Source: Aliiroseovarius sp. S1339 (lineage in GTDB: Bacteria; Pseudomonadota; Alphaproteobacteria; Rhodobacterales; Rhodobacteraceae). Taken from it: 64,000 nucleotides of DNA. The stretch covers positions 62,001-126,000 of the forward strand of contig NZ_JALPQG010000007.1 in NCBI RefSeq assembly GCF_023195695.1, given 5' to 3'. A program made the translations under genes and the position numbers. Shown here one piece after another: positions 35,106 to 43,506 of this stretch; position 1 is the first letter of the stretch, and each line of letters begins with the position of its first letter. The notes beneath the pieces are model-generated. The model saw only the letters and a list, made by a program, of their open reading frames with translations. It ran no database searches and was not told where the DNA came from.

Positions 35106-35954
35106 ATGGACGACACGATGCGCGTGACCAAAGAAGGCATTCGCCTATACGACCCTTCCGACTTTGCCGGAATGCATAAGGCGGGACATTTGGCCGCCGA
35201 TATTCTGGACCGGATCGCGCCGATGGTGAAGCCGGGTGCCACCACCGCCGAACTTGACGCCGCGATCGAGGCAATGGTGGACGAGGCCGGCGCGGTGTCT
35301 GCCACCATTGGGTATAAAGGCTATAAGCACGCGTCCTGCATTTCGTTGAACCATGTGGTCTGCCACGGCATCCCCGGATCGAAAACGCCCAAGGGCAAGA
35401 ACGAGAAGTCAGCGCGCAAGCACGACGAATTGATCGACGGCGACATCCTGAACGTTGATGTGACGGTGATTGTGGACGGCTGGTATGGCGACACAAGCCG
35501 CATGTATAAGGTCGGCACGCTGAAGCCTTTCGCAGAACGTCTGATCCAAGTGACTCATGATGCCCTGATGAAGGGGATCGAGGCCGTGCGCCCCGGAAAC
35601 ACGTTCGGAGACATCGGCCACGCCATCCAGTCCCATGTGGAAAGCCAGCGCATGTCAGTGGTGCGCGATTTCTGCGGGCACGGTCTGGGGCAAGTGTTCC
35701 ACGCCCCACCCAATGTGCTGCATTACGGGCGTCCCGGTATGGGCCCTGTGCTGGAAGAAGGCATGTTCTTCACCATCGAGCCGATGGTCAATCTGGGCCG
35801 CCCGGAAACCAAGATCCTTGCCGATGACTGGACAGCGATCACCCGCGACAAATCCTTGTCGGCGCAGTTCGAACATTCGGTCGGGGTCACGGCGGATGGG
35901 TGCGATATCTTCACGCTGTCGCCTGCGGGAAATTTCCATCCAACTTGGGGTTAA
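35106..35954 (+). CDS. map: Methionine aminopeptidase, type I
   Basis: The 282-residue enzyme removes the initiator methionine from nascent proteins. Type I features are CISLNHVVCHGIPG, the metal-binding aspartates in LNVDVTVIVDGWYGDTSRM, RDFCGHGLGQVFHAPPNVLHY (histidine), FFTIEPMVNLG and SAQFEHSVGVTADGCDI. The N-terminal 20 residues (MDDTMRVTKEGIRLYDPSDF) are typical of alphaproteobacterial forms. GAGGACC lies before the ATG. It follows sfsA. Confidence 0.95.
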   Translation: MDDTMRVTKEGIRLYDPSDFAGMHKAGHLAADILDRIAPMVKPGATTAELDAAIEAMVDEAGAVSATIGYKGYKHASCISLNHVVCHGIPGSKTPKGKNEKSARKHDELIDGDILNVDVTVIVDGWYGDTSRMYKVGTLKPFAERLIQVTHDALMKGIEAVRPGNTFGDIGHAIQSHVESQRMSVVRDFCGHGLGQVFHAPPNVLHYGRPGMGPVLEEGMFFTIEPMVNLGRPETKILADDWTAITRDKSLSAQFEHSVGVTADGCDIFTLSPAGNFHPTWG

Positions 35955-36186
35955 GCGCGCCGGTTGACTTGGGGGAAACTTCTACCGTTTCTCTCCCTTG
36001 ACCGCAAAATATCCTTTTGAATTCAGGGTGTTTCTGTTGCCGATGTCCTTCGGTTGGGATTCCTTCGCTTTTCCGTTTGCACTCGCAGAAACTCGTGCCT
36101 AGGTTCCATATGCCGACCCGCAAGAGGTGGGGCGGCTTCCGCGACACTCATGCGCGGCTGTTTCTACGAAAAACGGAGGGTGTCCC

Positions 36187-37245
36187 ATGACCCACTTCCG
36201 CTCCTTCACCCCGAAATCCATCATCACATCCATTGGTGCCGCCGCAGCTTTACTGCTGTCGACCAACGCGACCGTTGCCGAAGAAGTGACGCTTCGCTTT
36301 CAGCATTTCGTGTCGCCCTTATCGGCGAACCCGACCTATTTCATGGCCCCATGGGCCGAGAAAATCGAGAAGGATTCCGGCGGACGCATCAAGGTCGAAC
36401 TTTACCCGGCCATGCAACTGGGCGGCAAAGCCACCAGCCAGTATGACCTGATCCGCGACGGCGCGATTGACGGCGGCTGGGTCATTCCCGGCTATCAACC
36501 CGGTCGTTTCCCCGAAGCCGAGGCGATGGAGCTGCCCTTCATGGTCACCAAATCCGGCGAAGAGGCGTCGAAAGCCGCGTGGGTCTATACCCAGAAATAT
36601 CTGATGGATGACTTCGCGGATGTGAAGGTGATTGCCGCCCACATGCATGGGCGCGGGATCGTTCACAAGAAGGGCGATCCGATTGCTAGCGTCGCGGACT
36701 TCAAGAATCTGAAGCTGCGCGGCCCGTCGCGGACCTCGACCCTGCTATTGGACAAGCTTGGTGCCACGCCGATTGGCATGCCCGTGCCCGCCTTTCCCGA
36801 GGCGCTCGCAAAAGGTGTGGTCGATGGTGGTGTGATCACTTGGGAAATGTCGCCGTCGCTGAAGCTGAACGAGCTGACGGACAGCCACACCGATGTTGCG
36901 GGCGATAAGTCGCTGTATAACCTCTATTTCATCTGGGCGATGAACAAGAATGTCTATGAGGGGCTGCCCGACGACCTGAAGGCCGTGATCGACGCGAATT
37001 CAGGCTTTCACACGTCGGCTCTGGCAGGTCGCGCGCATGATACCGGCGACGTGGTTGGGCGCGAGAAAATGGCGGCAGACGGCAATGCCATTGCAGAATT
37101 GTCGGAAGATGAGACTGCCAAAATTCGCGCGCTGGGCGACGAAGTCATCGCCGAGTGGATTGAGGACATGAACGGCAAAGGCCTTGATGGCGCTGCGATG
37201 GTGCGCGACGCGCAGGCGGCGGTGTCGGTCACGCGGGCGCAGTAA
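36187..37245 (+). CDS. TRAP transporter substrate-binding protein (DctP type)
   Basis: The 352-residue protein has a signal peptide (residues 1-37, ending near TNATVAEE) and the TRAP receptor fold: LRFQHFVSPLSANPTYFMAPW, GGRIKVELYPAMQLGGKATSQ, KLRGPSRTSTLLLDKLGATP and GVVDGGVITWEMSP. The arginine in KLRGPSRTS is the usual carboxylate-binding residue of DctP-type receptors. The membrane subunits DctQ and DctM are not adjacent, so it is an orphan receptor here. The start is the ATG at 36187 after GGAGG; longer upstream frames lack a signal sequence. A strong terminator follows. Confidence 0.88.
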   Translation: MTHFRSFTPKSIITSIGAAAALLLSTNATVAEEVTLRFQHFVSPLSANPTYFMAPWAEKIEKDSGGRIKVELYPAMQLGGKATSQYDLIRDGAIDGGWVIPGYQPGRFPEAEAMELPFMVTKSGEEASKAAWVYTQKYLMDDFADVKVIAAHMHGRGIVHKKGDPIASVADFKNLKLRGPSRTSTLLLDKLGATPIGMPVPAFPEALAKGVVDGGVITWEMSPSLKLNELTDSHTDVAGDKSLYNLYFIWAMNKNVYEGLPDDLKAVIDANSGFHTSALAGRAHDTGDVVGREKMAADGNAIAELSEDETAKIRALGDEVIAEWIEDMNGKGLDGAAMVRDAQAAVSVTRAQ

Positions 37246-37262
37246 GCCGCAGAAATTTTAGC

Positions 37263-37292
37263 AAAGGGCCGTCCCTCGGGGCGGCCCTTTTG
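37263..37292 (+). terminator. Terminator of the DctP gene, probably bidirectional
   Basis: AGGGCCGTCCC and GGGGCGGCCCT form an eleven-base-pair stem with one G-U and a two-base loop, flanked by A-run and T-run. It also ends at the stop of the convergent rsmD gene, so it can serve both. Confidence 0.9.
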
Positions 37293-37856
37293 TCATGCGC
37301 GTCCCACTCGTTCGAGGATCGAGATTGTCGTATCCCCATATCGCCGGGCATCCAGCAATTCGACCCCGTCCGGGGGCGTGATCGCCGCGCTTTCTTCCCA
37401 AACGATCAGCGCATCTGGCGCGACCCATCCGCCCTTGATCGCGGCGTCCAATGCTTTTTCGCCCAACCCACTGCCGTAAGGTGGATCAAGAAAGATTAGG
37501 TCGTGGGGCTGCCCATCAGGCAAACGCGTCGCGTCACGTTTCACCACTGTCACGTCATCCGCACATCGACACTTGGCGATGTTTTCGCGGATCAGGGACA
37601 GCGCTTTGCGCCCATCATCCACGAAGGTCACATGGGATGCGCCGCGCGACAGGGCCTCAAGCCCCAACGCGCCGGTGCCAGCAAACAGGTCCAGCACCCG
37701 TGCGCCCTCTATCGGGTCGCCAAAACGGCCGCCGATCAGCATGGAAAACAGGCTCTCGCGCACCCGGTCGGTGGTCGGGCGTAGATGCGCGCCCGCGTCG
37801 CCTTTACCAACATTGGCCAGCGCCAGCCCACGAAAACGGCCTGCGATGATCCTCAT
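37293..37856 (-). CDS. rsmD: 16S rRNA (guanine(966)-N(2))-methyltransferase RsmD
   Basis: This 187-residue SAM-dependent methyltransferase modifies 16S rRNA in the 30S subunit. It has the family start MRIIAGRFRGLALANVG, the SAM motif VLDLFAGTGALGLEALSRGA and the catalytic LIFLDPPYGSG (D/NPPY). The gene converges on the DctP gene, and its start overlaps the stop of the flavoprotein gene upstream by four bases. Confidence 0.94.
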   Translation of the reverse strand: MRIIAGRFRGLALANVGKGDAGAHLRPTTDRVRESLFSMLIGGRFGDPIEGARVLDLFAGTGALGLEALSRGASHVTFVDDGRKALSLIRENIAKCRCADDVTVVKRDATRLPDGQPHDLIFLDPPYGSGLGEKALDAAIKGGWVAPDALIVWEESAAITPPDGVELLDARRYGDTTISILERVGRA

Positions 37857-39061
37857 TTCAACAGCGGTTTCAGGTCTGATGCCGAGTCAGCGACAATCGC
37901 TTTGTCCGGCGACTTGCCGCTTTCGAGCAGCCGTTTGCCGACCATATGGGCGCGCGGGTCGTTCATCGCGTCAACCGCCAGCAGCGTATCGCCCTGAAAA
38001 TACCAGAAGCTCGCGCTGGCGTCGTCGCCATCACGGCGCGTGACCACGTTGTCGTAGCCCACATTGAGCCCGGCAATCTGAAGCTTCACGTCATACTGAT
38101 CCGACCAGAACCACGGGGTGGCGATATAGTCTACGTTTTTGCCCATTATGTTGCGGGCGACAATTTCGGCCTGATCAATGGCGTTTGGAACGCTTTCCAG
38201 CCGGATGCGGGCGCCATGATAAGGGAAGGACGCACAATCGCCAGCCGCCCAGATGGCGGGATCGGACGTGCGACCCAGCGCGTCGGTCTGGATGCCGTTG
38301 TCAATTTCCAACCCGGCAGCCTCGGCCAAGGCGGTGTCCGGCGCGATGCCCACGCCGACAATCGCGAAATCCACCTCAAGCGTAGTGCCGTCAGACAAAA
38401 CGGCCCCGGTTACGCGTCCGTCACCTGTCAGTCGGTCCAACCCAACCCCTTCGCGGATATCGACGCCGTGGGCGGTGTGCAGAGCGCGGAAATAGTCCGA
38501 GGTTTCGGGTGCTGCGACACGTTGCAGGATACGGTCTGCCATCTCAACAAGGGTGACCTTCAGGCCCTTCTTGGCAGCGACGGCCGCGGCCTCCAACCCG
38601 ATATAGCCGCCACCGATGATCAACACGCGGCGGCCTTGCGAGAACTCCGCCGCCATCCGGTCCACGTCATCAAGCGTGCGCACAACATGAACGCCCTCAA
38701 GTGCGCCGCCGATTGAGGCAGGCAGACGGCGGGGCACGGACCCGGTGGTCAGCGCCAGTTGGTCATAGGGGAGTTTCTCGTCCCCGATCACCACCTGATG
38801 ATTGGCCGTGTCAATTGCGTCCACATATGTGCCAAGACGCAGGGTGATGTTGTTTTCCGCATAGAAACTCTCGGGGCGCAGATACAGTCGCTCCACTTCC
38901 ATCTCGCCCAACAAATAGGCTTTGGACAGCGGCGGGCGCTGATACGGCGGCGCAGTTTCAGCCCCGATCAGCGTGATATCGCCGTCAAAGCCAGAGTTCC
39001 TTAGCTTGGCTACCAAGGATGATCCGGCTTGCCCGGCACCGATGACAACAATGTGAGACAT
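37853..39061 (-). CDS. FAD-dependent pyridine-nucleotide oxidoreductase (ferredoxin reductase type)
   Basis: This 402-residue protein has an FAD-binding Rossmann motif at the N-terminus (IVVIGAGQAGSSLVAKLR), an NAD(P) motif in the middle (VLIIGGGYIGLEAAAVA) and the C-terminal FAD contact IWAAGDCASFP. The pattern resembles rhodocoxin/putidaredoxin reductases, which pass electrons from NADH to a [2Fe-2S] ferredoxin; nitrite-reductase-like and apoptosis-inducing-factor-like members are also possible. No ferredoxin or P450 gene is adjacent, so the partner is unknown. It is co-transcribed with rsmD. Confidence 0.85.
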   Translation of the reverse strand: MSHIVVIGAGQAGSSLVAKLRNSGFDGDITLIGAETAPPYQRPPLSKAYLLGEMEVERLYLRPESFYAENNITLRLGTYVDAIDTANHQVVIGDEKLPYDQLALTTGSVPRRLPASIGGALEGVHVVRTLDDVDRMAAEFSQGRRVLIIGGGYIGLEAAAVAAKKGLKVTLVEMADRILQRVAAPETSDYFRALHTAHGVDIREGVGLDRLTGDGRVTGAVLSDGTTLEVDFAIVGVGIAPDTALAEAAGLEIDNGIQTDALGRTSDPAIWAAGDCASFPYHGARIRLESVPNAIDQAEIVARNIMGKNVDYIATPWFWSDQYDVKLQIAGLNVGYDNVVTRRDGDDASASFWYFQGDTLLAVDAMNDPRAHMVGKRLLESGKSPDKAIVADSASDLKPLLK

Positions 39062-39144
39062 GCGGGACTTCCATTCTTACTGACCTGACGCGGTTTGCAG
39101 ACTATGACTAGAGGAAGGAGAAACACAATCAAGGAAGTCAAAAA

Positions 39145-39639
39145 ATGAGCATATCAGTTGGTGACAAACTGCCAGGTGCGACGTTGTTACGGATGGGTGC
39201 GGACGGACCTGAAGCGGTCGAACTTTCGTCTCTGACGGATGGGAAAAAGGTTGTGATTTTCGCATTGCCCGGCGCCTATACCGGCACTTGCACAACCGCG
39301 CATGTACCCAGCTTCATGCGCACAAAGCCTGAGTTTGACAAAAAAGGCGTGGACGAAGTCATTTGTATTTCAGTGAATGATCCCTTCGTCATGCAGGCTT
39401 GGGGTGAAAGTACAGGGGCGACAGCGGCGGGCATCACGATGTTGGGAGACGCCGAAGGCGCGTTTACCAAAGCGGTGGGAATGGTATTCAACGCGCCGCC
39501 CGCAGGCCTGATCAATCGCTCGCGTCGCTATGCGTTGTATGCTGAAAACGGGGTGGTGAAAGTGTTGAACGCCGAAGAAAACCCGGGCGTGTGCGAAACA
39601 TCAGGTGGCGAGGCGCTGTTGGCGGAAATGTCCGCCTAG
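39145..39639 (+). CDS. Peroxiredoxin, Prx5/AhpE-like
   Basis: This 164-residue thioredoxin-fold peroxidase has the catalytic-cysteine loop in LPGAYTGTCTTAHVPSF and the Prx5-type VDEVICISVNDPFVMQAWGE. A C-terminal segment ends PGVCETSGGEALL, whose cysteine could be the resolving residue. It reduces hydrogen or alkyl peroxides using glutaredoxin or thioredoxin. It is divergent from the flavoprotein gene and converges on the FemAB-like gene with a four-base overlap. Confidence 0.93.
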   Translation: MSISVGDKLPGATLLRMGADGPEAVELSSLTDGKKVVIFALPGAYTGTCTTAHVPSFMRTKPEFDKKGVDEVICISVNDPFVMQAWGESTGATAAGITMLGDAEGAFTKAVGMVFNAPPAGLINRSRRYALYAENGVVKVLNAEENPGVCETSGGEALLAEMSA

Positions 39640-40823
39640 TCGCCTTCCTCGACTGTTGTTTTTCGAAAGGGGCCGTACGAGGTGAGGATGTCAATCTCCC
39701 CTTCGACGGTCTCTTTTTCTGCGGTCAGGAATTGTTCGACGGCATCGCGAAAGCCCGGCTCGGCGATCCAGTGCAGTGAATGGGTGGTGACGGGCAGATA
39801 GCCGCGGGCAAGTTTATGTTCGCCCTGCGCTCCAGCCTCGACCCGGTGCAGTTTGTGTTCGATTGCGAAGTCGATGGCCTGATAATAGCAAAGCTCGAAA
39901 TGCAGGCAGGGATGGTGTTCGAGCGCGCCCCAATAGCGGCCAAACAGCGTCTCGCGCCCGATCACGTTCAGCGCGCCTGCGACCGGGTGATTGTCGCGCA
40001 AGGCAAGGACCAACAGCAAATCGTTACGCATCGTGTTGTGCAGCTCGTCAAAGAAGTCGCGTGTCAGGTAGGGGCGGCCCCATTTGCGCGCGCCGGTGTC
40101 TTGATAGAATTGCCAAAAAATATCCCAGTGATGCGGTTGGATATCCTCGCCCGTCAGGGTCACAATCTCGCCGCCGAAGTTCTGCGCTTGTTTGCGTTCG
40201 CGTCGTATCTGTTTGCGCTTTCGCGAACTCAGGTTTTCCAGAAAGCTGTCGAAGTCGCGATAGCCGTGGTTTTCCCAGTGAAACTGTTGACCAATCCGGT
40301 GAAGCAGGCCCATCTGTGCGCCAGCCTGCGCCTCGTCTTTTGTGCAGAAGGTGACATGGGCGGAACTCAGGCTGTTCTCGGCCGCAATCTGAACCATGCC
40401 TTGCACCAGTCCAGCGCGCCCAATTGTTTCATACCCGGGGCGCGTTAAGAAACGTCGCCCGGTGACTGGGGTGAACGGGACAGCCAGTTGCAGCTTGGGG
40501 TAATACTGTCCGCCAGCGCGTTGAAAAGCGTCGGCCCAACTGTGATCAAAAACATACTCGCCCTGACTGTGTGTTTTGCCGAAAAGCGGCGCGACGGCGA
40601 TGATCTGCCCTTCCGCATGAACACTTAGATAATGCGGCTGCCAACCAGTGCCTTGGCCGACGCTGGCCGAACGTTCCAGAGCCAGCAAAAACCGATGCGT
40701 TGTGAACGGGTCAATTGGGCGGGCGCCGTCAGAGACCTCGGGGCAGGCACAGGCATCCCAATCCTGCGCGGTGATACTGGCAAGGCTTTGGTGGGTGTGA
40801 ATTTCGATTTGAGTGTCTGTCAC
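39636..40823 (-). CDS. FemAB-like/DUF482 GNAT protein
   Basis: This 395-residue protein has the DUF482 (peptidogalycan-like) signature: FLLALERSASVGQGTGWQPHY at the start, FDHSWADAFQRAGGQYYPKL, SSRKRKQIRRERKQA and FWQFYQDTGARKWGRPYL. Related proteins belong to the GNAT/FemAB superfamily; a direct role in cell-envelope synthesis is often proposed but not shown for this group. The substrate is unknown. It is downstream of the GDPD and RidA genes on the same strand. Confidence 0.8.
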   Translation of the reverse strand: MTDTQIEIHTHQSLASITAQDWDACACPEVSDGARPIDPFTTHRFLLALERSASVGQGTGWQPHYLSVHAEGQIIAVAPLFGKTHSQGEYVFDHSWADAFQRAGGQYYPKLQLAVPFTPVTGRRFLTRPGYETIGRAGLVQGMVQIAAENSLSSAHVTFCTKDEAQAGAQMGLLHRIGQQFHWENHGYRDFDSFLENLSSRKRKQIRRERKQAQNFGGEIVTLTGEDIQPHHWDIFWQFYQDTGARKWGRPYLTRDFFDELHNTMRNDLLLVLALRDNHPVAGALNVIGRETLFGRYWGALEHHPCLHFELCYYQAIDFAIEHKLHRVEAGAQGEHKLARGYLPVTTHSLHWIAEPGFRDAVEQFLTAEKETVEGEIDILTSYGPFRKTTVEEGD

Positions 40824-40854
40824 CGGAACATTGGGCCCAACTCAGCGCGCGCGG

Positions 40855-41622
40855 TCAAGCCGCATAGCCTTCGAAGGTTATGTTGTCGGCAATCTTGCGC
40901 GCTTCGATCTCAGCTTCCTTCGACCGGATGGTCCAGCACAGGACCGGAACACCCTGCGCCTTCAGGCGCGCAACAGCCGGGTTGTGCAGATCGCGGGCGT
41001 CATGGCTGATGAAGCTTGCGCCAACCCGCTCGAAATCCGGGATGTCCCGCAGGTATTTGCGCGTGGCTGCCGGAACGAGGGAGTTATTCTTGTGCAAGAA
41101 CGCTTCTGTGGTCAGGCCAAGCGCCCGCCCGCTGTCATGGGCGGCGAAGGCAGCAACCGAATGCGGGTTGAACGACATCACAGCGACGTCGCCGACATAG
41201 CCGTCCAACGCTTCGGCCGTCGCCTTTTCCAGCGGACCAGTACGGGGGCCCATCGCCCCATCCTGGTCTTTCATTTCAACCAACACCGGCACACGACCGG
41301 CGACGATTTCCAGAACCTCGCCGAACGTGGGGACGCCTTCGTGACCATGGTTCAGGGTCATAGCGCCCAATTCGACCGAGGAACGCTGCTGGATCGGCCC
41401 TTTCTGCCCGGTCAACCTGCCCAAATCATAGTCGTGAAACACCATGGCCTGCGCGTCTTTTGACAATTGCAGATCAATTTCGATCCCATACCCCGCAGCG
41501 ATGGCAGCAAGGATAGCGGCGCGCGAGTTTTCGGGGCGACCCGCCGTGATATCGTGAAGCGCCCGGTGTGCAATGGGGCGCGTCAGAAAGCTTTCGGGTA
41601 ATGGGGTCGGGGATCGGGTCAT
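40855..41622 (-). CDS. Glycerophosphodiester phosphodiesterase family protein
   Basis: The protein has 255 residues from the ATG at 41622, which overlaps the RidA stop by ATGA. It is a GDPD TIM barrel with RPIAHRALHD, GRPENSRAAILAA, GIEIDLQLSKDAQAMVFHD (metal-binding E/D and catalytic His) and PVLVEMKDQ. It would hydrolyse glycerophosphodiesters to glycerol 3-phosphate and an alcohol; there is no signal peptide, so it acts inside the cell. Upstream in-frame starts reach into RidA and are not used. Confidence 0.88.
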   Translation of the reverse strand: MTRSPTPLPESFLTRPIAHRALHDITAGRPENSRAAILAAIAAGYGIEIDLQLSKDAQAMVFHDYDLGRLTGQKGPIQQRSSVELGAMTLNHGHEGVPTFGEVLEIVAGRVPVLVEMKDQDGAMGPRTGPLEKATAEALDGYVGDVAVMSFNPHSVAAFAAHDSGRALGLTTEAFLHKNNSLVPAATRKYLRDIPDFERVGASFISHDARDLHNPAVARLKAQGVPVLCWTIRSKEAEIEARKIADNITFEGYAA

Positions 41623-42080
41623 TTGATCTGGAAGATGCCTTCGATTTCGACCGCGACTCCGAAGGGAAGGCTGGCGGCTGACACAGCGGATCGCGCATGG
41701 CGGCCCGCGTCGCCCAAGGCTTCGACCATGAAATCCGACGCGCCATTGATCACTTTGGGTTGGTCGGCAAAATCGCTGGTCGAGTTCACGAAGCCAACCA
41801 GCTTCACCACCCGTTGAAGACGGTCCAGATCGCCACCACACGCCGCTTTGACCTGCGCAAGTAGGCTGATCGCGCAGCCGCGCGCCGCTTGGGCACCAGC
41901 TTCGGCGGTCATGTTGTCACCCAGTTTTCCGGTTAGAAACGCGCCGTCTTTCGTCGAGATTTGGCCGGATACGTGCACAAGGTCGCCGACCTGCACATAG
42001 GGCACATAGTTGGCCGCAGGGGCTGGGGCATCGGGTAGCGTTACGCCAAGTTCTGCAAGCCGGGTTTCAAAATTGCTCAT
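41619..42080 (-). CDS. RidA (YjgF/YER057c/UK114) family protein
   Basis: The 153-residue protein contains the RidA-type GDLVHVSGQISTKDG, the ligand-region segment AVSAASLPFGVAVEIEGIF and the alphaproteobacterial internal LAQVKAACGGDLDRLQRVVKL. Canonical RidA hydrolyses reactive imine/enamine intermediates; the conserved arginine of that subgroup is replaced in many paralogues, so the activity is not certain. It heads the GDPD/FemAB-like operon. Confidence 0.85.
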   Translation of the reverse strand: MSNFETRLAELGVTLPDAPAPAANYVPYVQVGDLVHVSGQISTKDGAFLTGKLGDNMTAEAGAQAARGCAISLLAQVKAACGGDLDRLQRVVKLVGFVNSTSDFADQPKVINGASDFMVEALGDAGRHARSAVSAASLPFGVAVEIEGIFQIK

Positions 42081-42201
42081 CTCGCGTCCTTTTCAGTTGA
42101 TCCTGCACGTCGCGCGCGGGTTTGAACGGACGCTAACTTGCGATCAGTTTCCTGAAAAGGGTGAAAGCGATACGATCAGCCCGCTTGACGACCTTTCCTT
42201 T

Positions 42202-43506
42202 CTAACTCTCGCGCAGGGCTGTGCCAAAAAAAGTTGCGAGCGGTTGAAGCAAGTATGACATCGGGCTGCGGTCCCCGGTCTTGATGAACGCCGTGGCGGG
42301 CATTCCGGGTAGCAGCACCACACCCGGTGGCAGGTGAGCGCGCTCGTTGTCGGCTACTTTGATCTCGATCTTGTAAAAACTTTGCCCCGATTTCTCATCC
42401 GCGAACGCATCAGCGGAAATCGTGTCGATTGATGCCAACAGGTCGGGTGCCCCTCGGTTGTCGAAGGACGGGAAGGTCAGCGTAACGGGTTGGCCGACGA
42501 ATACCTGGTCGATGTCGGACGGTTGGATCTGCGCGGTGACCTGCAAGGGCCGGTCTTGTGGGATGATGTGCAACATGGCCTGGCCGGGTTGAGCCACGGA
42601 CGCGGGCGCATGGACTTGCAAACCATGCACAACGCCCGACACCGGCGCGCGGATGCGCAGCCGATCCAATTCGGCGGCGATACTACGCATCTTTTCGGAC
42701 AGTTCAGCGGCTGTGGCTTGATGATCTCTCAGCTCTGCAATCGCCCTTTCGCGTTGTTCGGCCTGAAGGGTCAGCTTTTGTAGTTGGGTCTCGGTCAGCC
42801 GCAAATCTGCCTCGGCTTGTGTGGCCGCGATTTCGGCCAGTCGCCCGCTTAGAACAGCCTCTTCCCGTCGAAGGGCGGCGACGCGCGGGTATGGCGCCAA
42901 ACCTTCGCCAAGCAAGCCTTCTTGGCGGTGTAGATCGTCGCGGAGTAGCGCGAGTTGCCTTTTTACGGTCGACGCCTGCGCGTCCAATCCAGTTTTCTGC
43001 TGCTCAATTTGAGACGCTCGTTTGTCCAGCTGTGCAGACTGAGTGCGGGCTAAATTGCGGCGTGACATGAACAGCCGTGTTTGTCCGGCCAACATATCCG
43101 CGATCTGTGGCGAGGTTTGGGCGTCTTGGCGCAGTGTCGCGGGATAGGTGACGGTCTTCGCGTCGTCCTGTTCGGCGGTCAGGCGAGCAATGCGGGCCAG
43201 AACCTCGCGGTACTGTCTTTTGATTATGGCCTGTCGCGACCGGTGCCGCGCGCCGTCCAACGTGATGAGTGTATCGCCTGCATGAACCAGATCGCCTTCC
43301 CTGATCAATATGGAGGCTATGACACCGCCATCGGGATGTTGCAGGACGTGTTGATGTCGATCCGCGTGGATTGTGCCCTGCGCCACCACAGCGCCTGCGA
43401 TCTGGGTCGTGGTGGACCACGCGCCAAATCCGCCGACCAAAACAAACAAAGTGATAAAGCCGAACAGCAGAAAGCGACGGGCGGAGAGATCATGATCGTT
43501 CATCAT
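42202..43506 (-). CDS. Type I secretion periplasmic adaptor (HlyD family)
   Basis: This adaptor of about 434 residues has a single N-terminal membrane segment (FLLFGFITLFVLVGGFGAW), a beta-barrel/lipoyl half (HVLQHPDGGVIASILIREGD), a long central coiled coil (roughly residues 90-290) and the second half-lipoyl motif RIRAPVSGVVHGLQVH. It bridges a type I ABC exporter to an outer-membrane TolC channel. I chose ATG 43506 (or the adjacent one at 43503), which overlaps the ABC gene by about 14-17 bp. No tolC gene or secreted RTX substrate is adjacent. Confidence 0.88.
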   Translation of the reverse strand: MMNDHDLSARRFLLFGFITLFVLVGGFGAWSTTTQIAGAVVAQGTIHADRHQHVLQHPDGGVIASILIREGDLVHAGDTLITLDGARHRSRQAIIKRQYREVLARIARLTAEQDDAKTVTYPATLRQDAQTSPQIADMLAGQTRLFMSRRNLARTQSAQLDKRASQIEQQKTGLDAQASTVKRQLALLRDDLHRQEGLLGEGLAPYPRVAALRREEAVLSGRLAEIAATQAEADLRLTETQLQKLTLQAEQRERAIAELRDHQATAAELSEKMRSIAAELDRLRIRAPVSGVVHGLQVHAPASVAQPGQAMLHIIPQDRPLQVTAQIQPSDIDQVFVGQPVTLTFPSFDNRGAPDLLASIDTISADAFADEKSGQSFYKIEIKVADNERAHLPPGVVLLPGMPATAFIKTGDRSPMSYLLQPLATFFGTALRES

